Shown here: positions 1-5,370 of the stretch, piece after piece
Numbering within the stretch: position 1 is the stretch's first letter
Layout: each line of letters starts with the position of its first letter
Assembly: GCA_003519205.1 (NCBI GenBank)
Contig: DOXE01000024.1
Span: forward strand, 1 to 5,370
Reading direction: 5' to 3'
Origin: Chloroflexota bacterium
GTDB lineage: Bacteria > Chloroflexota > Anaerolineae > Promineifilales > Promineifilaceae
Length of the DNA: 5,370 nt
Notes under the pieces: generated by a model
What the model was told of the DNA's origin: nothing
What the model saw: the letters and a program-made list of their open reading frames with translations, nothing else
Databases searched by the model: none
Program-made: the position numbers and the translations under genes

Positions 1-2565
1 GTAGCGACTTTCCTGCTTTTCGCCGTACTGCTTAGCTTTCTCCTAATCGTCATTGGTTTTAATTTGGCAATACGCTTGTCCACGGATCTTGTCATCGACC
101 AAATGGCGAGAGATGCTCAAGCCGTGTCATCGTCAATACCCAATTTTCGTGGTCAACGGCAGAACTTGCTCGTTCAAACCAGCCTGATGGATGAATTATT
201 ATCTTCCAATAAGGAAGAAAGTCAGCAGATCCTGGAACAACTATTCAAAACCGGGCCATTTTTTAGAAGTTTGATGCTGATTAACGATTCAAATGAAGTA
301 ATAGCCAACTATCCAGAAGATCTGGTTTCCGAATCGCTTACGAATATGGAATCTATTGCCGTTAATGATGCTCTCGTGAGTGGCGCCCCATTCATCAGTT
401 CTGCTCAGGAACTTGAAGGCGTTGAATATGTCCTGAGCTATGTCGTTCCCGTACTCGATAATCAAGGAGATGTTCAGGCAGCCCTGGTGGGTCGGGTACC
501 CGATGTATCTCTCGAGGAATTTGTTGTTGCCTTACAAGGCACTCTTGGCAAAGGTATTGGATTTATTCTTGACGAGCAAAATCAAGTTATCGGACATCCA
601 GAGTCTGAGAATTTAATGAAAAGCTGGGCTCCACCAGCCAATGGCCGGCGAGAAATTGGCAACAGAAATGGCCTTCCAGGAACGGCCTTTGAAGGATTAC
701 AAGGAAGTACTAATGCCAGACAGTTGATTTATTATTTGCCCGGACCCGATCATCCTTGGAGCGTAGTAATCACGGTGCCCTATGAAGTGATATTGGAGCA
801 AGCTTTACAGATTGCAGCCCAATTGGCCATTGTTTTAATTGGGGCCATGGTATTATTTGGCGCCCTCCTACTATGGTTGGGGAGGAGTATCACGAGTCCA
901 TTAACTGAACTGGCTCATGCTTCTCAGGAGATCGCCGGGGGTAGCTTAGATACGCCTATCAACCCTCAAGGTGACGATGAAATCGGCCGTCTGGGCCTTG
1001 CATTTGGCCAAATGCAGCTTTCGCTGAAACGAAGGTTAGACGAACTATCGCTATTGTTGGATGTGAGCCAGGATGTATCCAAAAGTATCGACATCAACCA
1101 GGGTATGCCATCAGTGCTTAAGGGTGCACTGCGAGGAACAGGTGCTGCAGGCGCGCGAGTCGTGGTCATGAATCCCAGCGGCCGGCAACCTTTATCCTTT
1201 GGCGAAGGTCCGGCAAGCTCCACGATGGCCAATTACGATCGACAGGTTATGAGGCTGATCCGGCAACAAAAAGAGTTGGTATTACCTTCGCCGGCAGAAG
1301 TAAACGGCATTTTGAAAAATGGTAAAGCTCCTGAGCTATTACCAAAAGCCCTCGTCGCCCTACCATTAGCCACGAAACAGCGATTTCAAGGCATCTTTTG
1401 GCTTTCCTACCGGGATGCTCACCAATTTGACCAGACCGAGTTGAGCTTCTTGCGAACCTTGTCAGGGCAGGCCTCGGTCTTGGTTGAAAATGCGCGCTTA
1501 TTCGCAACAGCCGAAGGCGGTCGCCGGCGGTTGGCGGCCGTGTTGTCAAGTACCTCAGACGCTGTCATCGTCACCGATCAAACAGATCGAATCCTGCTGA
1601 TCAATCCGGCGATGGAGCGCTTTTTTGATATCAGGGCATCTGAGGTAATCGGTCGGTCTATTAAGGATTCTGTAAATTCGCAGGAACTCATCGAGGCATT
1701 AACCACCGAATCAGAGAGGACATTTAACGTCGAGATCCCGATTGAGGATGGCCTCGTTCTCAATGCCAGCTCATCTACGATCTTCAACAACGATGGACAA
1801 GCCATCGGCCGTGTTGCCGTACTCCACGATATCACCTACTTAAAAGAGATCGATGAGATGAAATCAGAGTTCGTGGCAACCGTGTCCCACGACCTGCGAA
1901 GCCCTCTGACCTTTATGTTGGGATATGCTACCATGATGCCAATGGTCGGTGCGTTGGAGCCCAAGCAAGAAGAGTACTTACTTAAGATCGTTGGTGGCAT
2001 CGAACAAATGTCAGATCTCGTAGACGGTTTGTTAGACCTGGGCCGGCTCGAAGCTGGCGTGGAATTGGACTTTAGCCAGCTACGGCCAAGAGACATATTG
2101 GACAGCGTTTACCAGGAATATCTCCAACCGGCTCGGGAAAGCGGGGTCCAATTGGTGATTCAATGCGAACGGGATTTACCAACCATCAACGGAGATGCCG
2201 CTTTGATCCGGCAGGCAGTGGCCAATTATGTTAGCAATGCTATCAAATACGCGCCTAATAGCGGTGATGTGTCCTTAGAAGCAAAAAAGGAAAGAGACGA
2301 GGTTGTCATCACCGTCCGCGATAATGGTCCGGGAATCTCTTCTAAGGACCAGTTGCGCCTGTTTGAAAAGTTTTACCGGGTAAAGACTCGGGAAAACGAA
2401 CGTACTAAGGGTACAGGCTTGGGATTGGCATTGGCCAAATCAATCGCAGAACGGCATGGCGGCCGGGCATGGTGCGAAAGCCAAGCGGGGAATGGGAGTG
2501 CTTTCTTTGTCTCAATCCCAATTGAGACTCAACCACAATCGGGCGAATCACACCAGCTCATCTAA
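1..2565 (+). CDS. Sensor histidine kinase, 5'-truncated by window edge (TM-sensor-TM-HAMP-GAF-PAS-HisKA-HATPase)
   Basis: This is a membrane-bound sensor kinase that autophosphorylates a histidine and passes the phosphate to a response regulator. The frame is open from base 1, and codons 1-26 encode a hydrophobic helix (LLFAVLLSFLLIVIGF), so the true start lies upstream; TTG at 64 falls at the end of this helix and is not the start. Numbering from base 1: extracytoplasmic sensor about 27-265, probably double-Cache-like; TM2 about 271-293; HAMP about 294-349 (DDEIGRL at 325-331); GAF-like about 355-500; PAS about 508-615 (SDAVIVTD, INPAMERFF); HisKA with phosphoacceptor H630 in VSHDLRSP; HATPase with N-box N746, G1 DNGPGI at 774-779, F-box LFEKFYR at 787-793 and G2 GTGLGL at 804-809. 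All catalytic motifs look intact. No response regulator lies in the window; one could lie upstream. The signal sensed cannot be deduced. The kinase assignment is firm; the Cache and GAF calls are by pattern only. Confidence 0.95.
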   Translation, partial: VATFLLFAVLLSFLLIVIGFNLAIRLSTDLVIDQMARDAQAVSSSIPNFRGQRQNLLVQTSLMDELLSSNKEESQQILEQLFKTGPFFRSLMLINDSNEVIANYPEDLVSESLTNMESIAVNDALVSGAPFISSAQELEGVEYVLSYVVPVLDNQGDVQAALVGRVPDVSLEEFVVALQGTLGKGIGFILDEQNQVIGHPESENLMKSWAPPANGRREIGNRNGLPGTAFEGLQGSTNARQLIYYLPGPDHPWSVVITVPYEVILEQALQIAAQLAIVLIGAMVLFGALLLWLGRSITSPLTELAHASQEIAGGSLDTPINPQGDDEIGRLGLAFGQMQLSLKRRLDELSLLLDVSQDVSKSIDINQGMPSVLKGALRGTGAAGARVVVMNPSGRQPLSFGEGPASSTMANYDRQVMRLIRQQKELVLPSPAEVNGILKNGKAPELLPKALVALPLATKQRFQGIFWLSYRDAHQFDQTELSFLRTLSGQASVLVENARLFATAEGGRRRLAAVLSSTSDAVIVTDQTDRILLINPAMERFFDIRASEVIGRSIKDSVNSQELIEALTTESERTFNVEIPIEDGLVLNASSSTIFNNDGQAIGRVAVLHDITYLKEIDEMKSEFVATVSHDLRSPLTFMLGYATMMPMVGALEPKQEEYLLKIVGGIEQMSDLVDGLLDLGRLEAGVELDFSQLRPRDILDSVYQEYLQPARESGVQLVIQCERDLPTINGDAALIRQAVANYVSNAIKYAPNSGDVSLEAKKERDEVVITVRDNGPGISSKDQLRLFEKFYRVKTRENERTKGTGLGLALAKSIAERHGGRAWCESQAGNGSAFFVSIPIETQPQSGESHQLI
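2509..2528. repeat. Perfect 8-bp inverted repeat (hairpin) just past the rluD stop
   Basis: GTCTCAAT (2509-2516) and ATTGAGAC (2521-2528) are exact reverse complements separated by the 4-base loop CCCA. The element lies inside the kinase coding region (FVSIPIET) and begins 19 bases beyond the rluD stop codon on the minus strand. Neither strand has a T-rich tract after the stem: the minus strand continues AAAGAAAG and the plus strand TCAACC. It is therefore not a standard intrinsic terminator. It could stabilise or define the 3' end of the minus-strand mRNA, or it could be chance; an 8-bp perfect hairpin is not rare in 5 kb. Confidence 0.4.
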
Positions 2566-3468
2566 AATCGATTGTAATTCAAGAGGCAGCGGGGATGAAA
2601 AAGTTTTCTCCCGGTCGTCCGATGGCCTTCGAAAGGTAAGCATTCCCGCATGCAAAAAATGACGGCCGGCCAGTAATCGCTGTTTTCGCCGTCCATAGAC
2701 ATCATCACCCACGATTGGATATCCGGCGAAAGCTAAGTGCACCCTTAATTGATGAGTGCGTCCCGTTAATGGATGACATTCCAGCAAGGTGTATTCATTA
2801 AAACAAGTCAGTGTTTTAACTCGGGTGAGCGCTACTCTTGACCTGGCCGAAGATTCAGGAGGTATGACGGCCATTCGCTTTCGATCTTTTGGATCACGGC
2901 CGATAGGAGCATCGATTAATATCTCATTTTGTGATAATAGCCCGTAGACAAGTGCCTGGTACACCTTGACGACGGTGCGATCCTTAAATTGACGCTGAAG
3001 ATAACGTAGGGCGTGGTCATTTTTAGCGAATAAGATTAGTCCCGATGTATTTTTATCCAAACGGTGAACTACTCCAGGTCTCTTCTCCCCACCAACACCT
3101 GGCAAATCGGGACAATAAGCCAGGACAGCGTTGACCAGCGTCCCGCTTTCATGGCCTACGGATGGATGCACCACTATACCAGCCGGTTTATTTATTAGAA
3201 TGAGATCTTCATCCTCGTATATTATGTCAATAGGAATGGCTTGGGGTTCGATTTCGCTCGATTCAACTTTCGGCAAGTCAATGACGACTTGTTCCCCGCC
3301 TTCCAACCGCTTGCTGCCCTTCACTGGACGACTATCAATAAACACCCGTCCTTCTTTTAGTAGGCGCTGGCATTGAGCGCGGGAAAGTTCTGGTAACGCA
3401 TCGGCTAGTGCCTTATCAACCCGTTCCCCAGGTGCGTCGAGGATTACCGTTCGGTGACGCTCACTCAT
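2548..3468 (-). CDS. rluD: 23S rRNA pseudouridine synthase, RluD/RluA family
   Basis: This enzyme isomerises uridines to pseudouridine, in the RluD case in helix 69 of 23S rRNA. From ATG at 3468 the product has 306 residues, close to the usual 300-325. An S4 RNA-binding domain covers about 15-75 (RVDKALAD, LSRAQCQRLLKEGRVFID). The catalytic domain follows, with INKPAGIVVHP at 92-102, the signature HRLDKNTSG at 135-143 carrying catalytic Asp138, and the late RTHQLRVHL motif at 237-245. The frame continues upstream to TTG at 3540, but that would place 80 bases inside lspA and add a non-homologous tail (MARPILRQQ), so I chose ATG 3468. This start overlaps the lspA stop as ATGAGTGA, and no good Shine-Dalgarno precedes it, which suggests translational coupling. 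The 3' end overlaps the kinase tail to tail by 18 bases. The family is certain; the exact target (RluD versus another RluA paralog) is inferred from the S4 domain and context. Confidence 0.95.
   Translation of the reverse strand: MSERHRTVILDAPGERVDKALADALPELSRAQCQRLLKEGRVFIDSRPVKGSKRLEGGEQVVIDLPKVESSEIEPQAIPIDIIYEDEDLILINKPAGIVVHPSVGHESGTLVNAVLAYCPDLPGVGGEKRPGVVHRLDKNTSGLILFAKNDHALRYLQRQFKDRTVVKVYQALVYGLLSQNEILIDAPIGRDPKDRKRMAVIPPESSARSRVALTRVKTLTCFNEYTLLECHPLTGRTHQLRVHLAFAGYPIVGDDVYGRRKQRLLAGRHFLHAGMLTFRRPSDDREKTFSSPLPLELQSILDELV
3461..3468 (-). other. lspA stop / rluD start overlap (ATGAGTGA)
   Basis: Read on the minus strand, the rluD start ATG and the lspA stop TGA share the 8 bases ATGAGTGA in different frames. 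The bases before it (ccatgctttgga) give no convincing Shine-Dalgarno sequence. The arrangement is typical of termination-reinitiation coupling and supports a common lspA-rluD transcript. Confidence 0.75.
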
Positions 3469-4087
3469 TCCAAAGCATGGTGTGGTCTTCACTGGAATCT
3501 GAGTGATTTTTGTCTGTTGTCGCAATATCGGCCGGGCCAACTTTTTGTCGTTGGTTGTCTTGACGTTGTTCCTGCAACATCAAAAAGGCTAACAGAAAAA
3601 CACCTGCCACGATGGAAAAATCGGCCAAATTGAAGACCGGCCAGGGGCCAAAATCCAAAAAATCGGTTACGTGGCCCACACGCAGACGGCTAATAAGGTT
3701 GCCAAGCGCACCCCCAAGCTGCAAACCTAAAGCGACTCGATAAAGGGCATGGTCGGCTGGTAGCCGTGAATTGTAGATGATGATGAAGATGGATACACCA
3801 ATGGCAACCAGCATGAAAAGAATGCTCCCGCTGGGAAATAGCCCGAAAGCTGCCCCTGTGTTACTTACATGTGTGATTCGAAAAAATGCGGCCAATTCTG
3901 GAATAGGTGCCCAACTGGTATTCAGCTCCAGCGAATTCTCAATGTATAGCTTGCTAAGGAAATCAGCGAGGAGGACAAGAGCCATGACCAGGAACAATAT
4001 CGCTTTTTCGCCCACCGATGCTGGACGGTCGGTGGCCTCCTGCCAACTTTCTTCACTTTGTTCTGTTTTGTTCGGATCATCATTCAT
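3461..4087 (-). CDS. lspA: Lipoprotein signal peptidase (signal peptidase II), catalytic-Asp variant
   Basis: Signal peptidase II is an aspartyl protease of the cytoplasmic membrane that cleaves the signal peptide from lipid-modified prolipoproteins. From ATG at 4087 the product has 208 residues, longer than the usual 150-170 because of a hydrophilic N-terminal tail (about 25 residues) and C-terminal tail (about 38). Four TM segments fit about 27-45, 65-83 (or its reentrant part), 88-106 and 116-132, with a last one at about 152-170. Conserved parts are ADFLSKLY (D42, K46), SNTGAAFG at 75-82, LGGALGN at 124-130, VTDFLDF at 140-146 and FNLADFSI at 152-159 with D156, the second catalytic Asp. 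The first catalytic Asp, normally in GN-x-x-D-R, is Ser133 here (GNLISR; codon AGC at 3691-3689). The frame extends to GTG at 4141, but that overlaps the methyltransferase by 26 bases and adds nothing LspA-like. The fold assignment is strong; activity is uncertain because of S133. Confidence 0.92.
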   Translation of the reverse strand: MNDDPNKTEQSEESWQEATDRPASVGEKAILFLVMALVLLADFLSKLYIENSLELNTSWAPIPELAAFFRITHVSNTGAAFGLFPSGSILFMLVAIGVSIFIIIYNSRLPADHALYRVALGLQLGGALGNLISRLRVGHVTDFLDFGPWPVFNLADFSIVAGVFLLAFLMLQEQRQDNQRQKVGPADIATTDKNHSDSSEDHTMLWNE

Positions 4088-4094
4088 AGAGCTG

Positions 4095-4124
4095 ATTGTA
4101 CCAAGCGCCCTCAGATTAAGGCAA
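4095..4124 (-). promoter_or_regulatory. Candidate sigma70-type promoter for lspA-rluD
   Basis: On the minus strand, TTGCCT (4124-4119) and TACAAT (4100-4095) are separated by 18 bases. They match the -35 consensus at 3-4 of 6 positions and the -10 consensus at 5 of 6. The -35 element overlaps the methyltransferase stop codon. Only 7 bases separate the -10 box from the lspA ATG at 4087, so transcription would begin at or next to the start codon and give a leaderless mRNA. No Shine-Dalgarno is seen before this ATG, which fits. Readthrough from the methyltransferase gene (28-base gap) is equally possible. Confidence 0.4.
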
Positions 4125-4829
4125 CCACTCAGGACGGTCACTTTTACTGGCGATAGCCACTGTAACTATGCTATCTTCCAGCCTGACTTGTTCTAAACGA
4201 ACGTCAAAACCGGCATCAACGTAACTCTGCCGGCTCCTTAACCAAAATTTGGCCTCGTCTTGATCGCCCTGAAAAACCTGGCGTTGTCCAGTGACGAAAT
4301 ATAGCCACTCAATAATACCCCGTATAATCCCTCCACCCGTAAGTTGTGCCTCGGCGACGATGACCACGTTGCCACCAGATTTAAGCGTTCGGCGAACCTC
4401 AGATACGGTTTCCGAATCCACAATAAATTCGGTAGGAAACGTCGCCAAGATACTATCAAATGTTTTGTCTGGAAAAGGCAGAGCCTGCGCCCGGCTTCGG
4501 ACAAGGTTTGCGTTCGAACCTGCTTTTCTAAGATTTTTTTTGGCCAGGTTACCCATGAACGGTGAAAGGTCTACGCCTATTGGCCTGAAACCAACCATTT
4601 CTAATTCCAAAAGCATATGTCCTGGGCCATGGGCGAGCTCGAGGACATTGTCACTAAGGAGAAACGGTAATCCGGCGCGTTGCCAAGCTCGCCACTGACC
4701 ACGAGATACTAGCCAGCTAACACCGTCATAGGTCCAGGCTAACTCATTGTATAGGAGATGAAAACCAGAACGTAATAAAAGATGCCAGACCCTTACGGCA
4801 AAAGGTGGTTTTCCTTGATTTGATATCAT
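4116..4829 (-). CDS. Class I SAM-dependent methyltransferase, substrate unknown
   Basis: This is probably a cytoplasmic Rossmann-fold methyltransferase of the Methyltransf_11/UbiE-like type. From ATG at 4829 it has 237 residues. The aromatic N-terminal segment (YNELAWTYDGVSWLV, 27-41, then RGQWRAWQRA) precedes motif I, VLELAHGPGH at 62-71. There Ala66 stands where the first glycine of E-x-G-x-G-x-G is common. The acidic residue after strand 2 is D87 (GVDLS). The ALPFPDKTFDSILATFP segment (116-132) and the LKSGGNVVIV strand (149-158) match the later motifs. Nothing identifies the acceptor: it could be a quinone or other lipid, a small molecule or RNA. The frame runs further to GTG at 4868 (250 residues). 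I prefer ATG 4829 because the extra 13 residues look unremarkable, but its GGTGA is only 2 bases away, so the start is open. It lies 28 bases upstream of lspA on the same strand and is probably cotranscribed with it. Confidence 0.85.
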   Translation of the reverse strand: MISNQGKPPFAVRVWHLLLRSGFHLLYNELAWTYDGVSWLVSRGQWRAWQRAGLPFLLSDNVLELAHGPGHMLLELEMVGFRPIGVDLSPFMGNLAKKNLRKAGSNANLVRSRAQALPFPDKTFDSILATFPTEFIVDSETVSEVRRTLKSGGNVVIVAEAQLTGGGIIRGIIEWLYFVTGQRQVFQGDQDEAKFWLRSRQSYVDAGFDVRLEQVRLEDSIVTVAIASKSDRPEWLP

Positions 4830-4935
4830 TTTCACCGAATGTGTTGGATCACATAAGTTTGCAACCACAATCCATTGTATACTAAGTAGGTTTGAATTGA
4901 ATTATTGCCTTGCATTATGTAAGAGGAGTTTGTCA
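4830..4935. promoter_or_regulatory. Divergent intergenic region with promoter-like boxes
   Basis: This AT-rich gap separates the divergent methyltransferase and pfkA genes, so it should hold promoters for both strands. Around the palindrome GTATAC (4877-4882), the plus strand reads TATACT (4878-4883, 5/6 to the -10 consensus) and the minus strand reads TACAAT (4879-4874, 5/6). For pfkA another option is TTGAAT (4892-4897) followed at 15 bases by CATTAT (4913-4918). None has a good -35 at ideal spacing, so exact promoters are not assigned. The minus-strand TACAAT ends 5 bases before the alternative methyltransferase start GTG at 4868. If GTG 4868 is the real start, the gap shrinks to 67 bases. 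Confidence 0.4.
4922..4928 (+). promoter_or_regulatory. Strong ribosome binding site of pfkA
   Basis: AGAGGAG lies 7 bases before ATG at 4936, an almost ideal Shine-Dalgarno match and spacing. It fixes the pfkA start. It also shows that this organism uses Shine-Dalgarno initiation, unlike what is seen before lspA and rluD. Confidence 0.85.
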
Positions 4936-5370
4936 ATGACATCCAAACGAATCGCGATTACGACAGGCGGTGGGGATGCTCCAGGCTTAAACGCCGTGAT
5001 CCGCTCTGTGGTTTTGGCAGCACTGAATCGTGGTTGGTCATGCTATGGTATCAGGGATGGTTATTCTGGATTCCTTAATCCAGAAAGGTTTCCGGATGGC
5101 GGCTTAATGCCACTTGAGAGAGAGACCGTTCGAGGTATCACTCATCTTGGAGGAACGATTATCGGGACCACGAATGTGGGCAATCCATTCCGGTATCCAA
5201 CGTTAGATCTCACTGGCAATTATATCGAGGTAGATCGTTCGGACGAGATCGTTGCTGCTTTTCGAAAACATGAACTTGATGCCCTGATCGCCGTAGGTGG
5301 TGATGGATCAATGTCTATTGCAGATGCACTGTCTGATAAAGGGCTGCAAATTGTCGGCGTTCCTAAGACG
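4936..5370 (+). CDS. pfkA: 6-phosphofructokinase, 3'-truncated by window edge
   Basis: The enzyme phosphorylates fructose 6-phosphate to fructose 1,6-bisphosphate, the committing step of glycolysis. The first 145 residues are present, of about 320-370 expected. Family motifs in order are ITTGGGDAPGLNAVIR (8-23, phosphoryl-donor loop), the IRDGYSGFL segment (39-47), GGTIIGTTNVGNPF (72-85) and AVGGDGSMSIA (119-129). The window ends at GVPKT (141-145), where the catalytic T-I-D-N-D would follow. Gly124 in GGDGS is the ATP-type residue; PPi-dependent enzymes usually have Asp there. Lys144 (PKT rather than PGT) is usual in PPi enzymes and in ATP enzymes of the actinobacterial-type clade. I infer ATP as the donor, with moderate confidence. 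The start is fixed by AGAGGAG 7 bases upstream. The gene is divergent from the methyltransferase-lspA-rluD cluster. Confidence 0.93.
   Translation, partial: MTSKRIAITTGGGDAPGLNAVIRSVVLAALNRGWSCYGIRDGYSGFLNPERFPDGGLMPLERETVRGITHLGGTIIGTTNVGNPFRYPTLDLTGNYIEVDRSDEIVAAFRKHELDALIAVGGDGSMSIADALSDKGLQIVGVPKT

Noticed and set aside
64..66. TTG as the start of the histidine kinase
   Set aside because: The frame is open from base 1 and codes for a TM helix that continues through this point; starting at 64 would remove the first membrane anchor.
966..2096. Several minus-strand open frames of 85-100 residues within the kinase
   Set aside because: All lie opposite conserved kinase domains and have compositions typical of reverse-strand shadows, with no motif or RBS support.
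2509..2528. Intrinsic (rho-independent) terminator call for the hairpin
   Set aside because: No T-rich tract follows the stem on either strand, and the stem is not GC-rich; kept only as an inverted repeat.
2456..2662. Plus-strand 68-residue open frame across the kinase-rluD junction
   Set aside because: It overlaps two well-supported genes in other frames, has low-complexity Ser/Arg/Lys composition and no recognisable domain; treated as a shadow.
3469..3540. N-terminal extension of rluD to TTG 3540
   Set aside because: It lies wholly inside lspA, adds residues unlike the RluD N-terminus, and is less likely than ATG 3468, which begins just before the S4 domain and overlaps the lspA stop.
4088..4141. 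N-terminal extension of lspA to GTG 4141
   Set aside because: It overlaps the end of the methyltransferase by 26 bases and has no Shine-Dalgarno; the added residues carry no LspA feature.
3777..4698. Plus-strand open frames opposite lspA and the methyltransferase (139, 135 and 73 residues)
   Set aside because: They are antisense to genes with clear family motifs, and none shows domain-like sequence.
4877..4882. GTATAC palindrome as an operator
   Set aside because: Six bases is too short and it is part of overlapping -10-like boxes; there is no extended dyad around it.

Overview
The window looks like a piece of chromosome from a free-living bacterium of moderate GC content. A Chloroflexota (Anaerolineae-like) origin is my best guess. 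It rests on the style of the methyltransferase N-terminus (YNELAWTYD...), on the GGGDAPGLNA/GVPKT type of phosphofructokinase, and on the lspA-rluD pairing, which also occurs in Firmicutes. The assignment is an inference from protein style, not a search result. I see no phage, transposon, CRISPR, tRNA or rRNA signal.

Layout. Positions 1-2565 (+) hold a sensor histidine kinase whose 5' end lies outside the window. It has TM helix, extracytoplasmic sensor, TM helix, HAMP, GAF, PAS, HisKA and HATPase parts, with all phosphotransfer and ATP-binding motifs intact. Its last 18 bases overlap, tail to tail, the end of a three-gene minus-strand cluster. Read in the direction of transcription, that cluster is a class I SAM-dependent methyltransferase (4829-4116), then the lipoprotein signal peptidase lspA (4087-3461), then the 23S rRNA pseudouridine synthase rluD (3468-2548). 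lspA and rluD overlap by 8 bases (ATGAGTGA). Divergent from the cluster, across a 106-base intergenic region, is the start of a 6-phosphofructokinase gene (4936 to the window end, +) with a strong Shine-Dalgarno sequence. No stretch longer than about 110 bases lacks a gene.

How the genes work together. The minus-strand genes are housekeeping: lipoprotein maturation, large-subunit rRNA modification, and a methyl transfer of unknown substrate. pfkA is glycolytic. The histidine kinase senses an unknown external signal, and no response regulator is present in the window. I did not find a new multi-gene system.

Points worth a second look are: (1) LspA has serine (S133) where the first catalytic aspartate of the family normally stands, while the second (D156) is kept; (2) TACAAT boxes lie only 5-7 bases before candidate start codons of lspA and the methyltransferase, which suggests leaderless transcripts; (3) a perfect 8-bp hairpin sits just past the rluD stop, inside the kinase gene; (4) the phosphofructokinase combines an ATP-type Gly with a Lys usually linked to PPi enzymes or their relatives.
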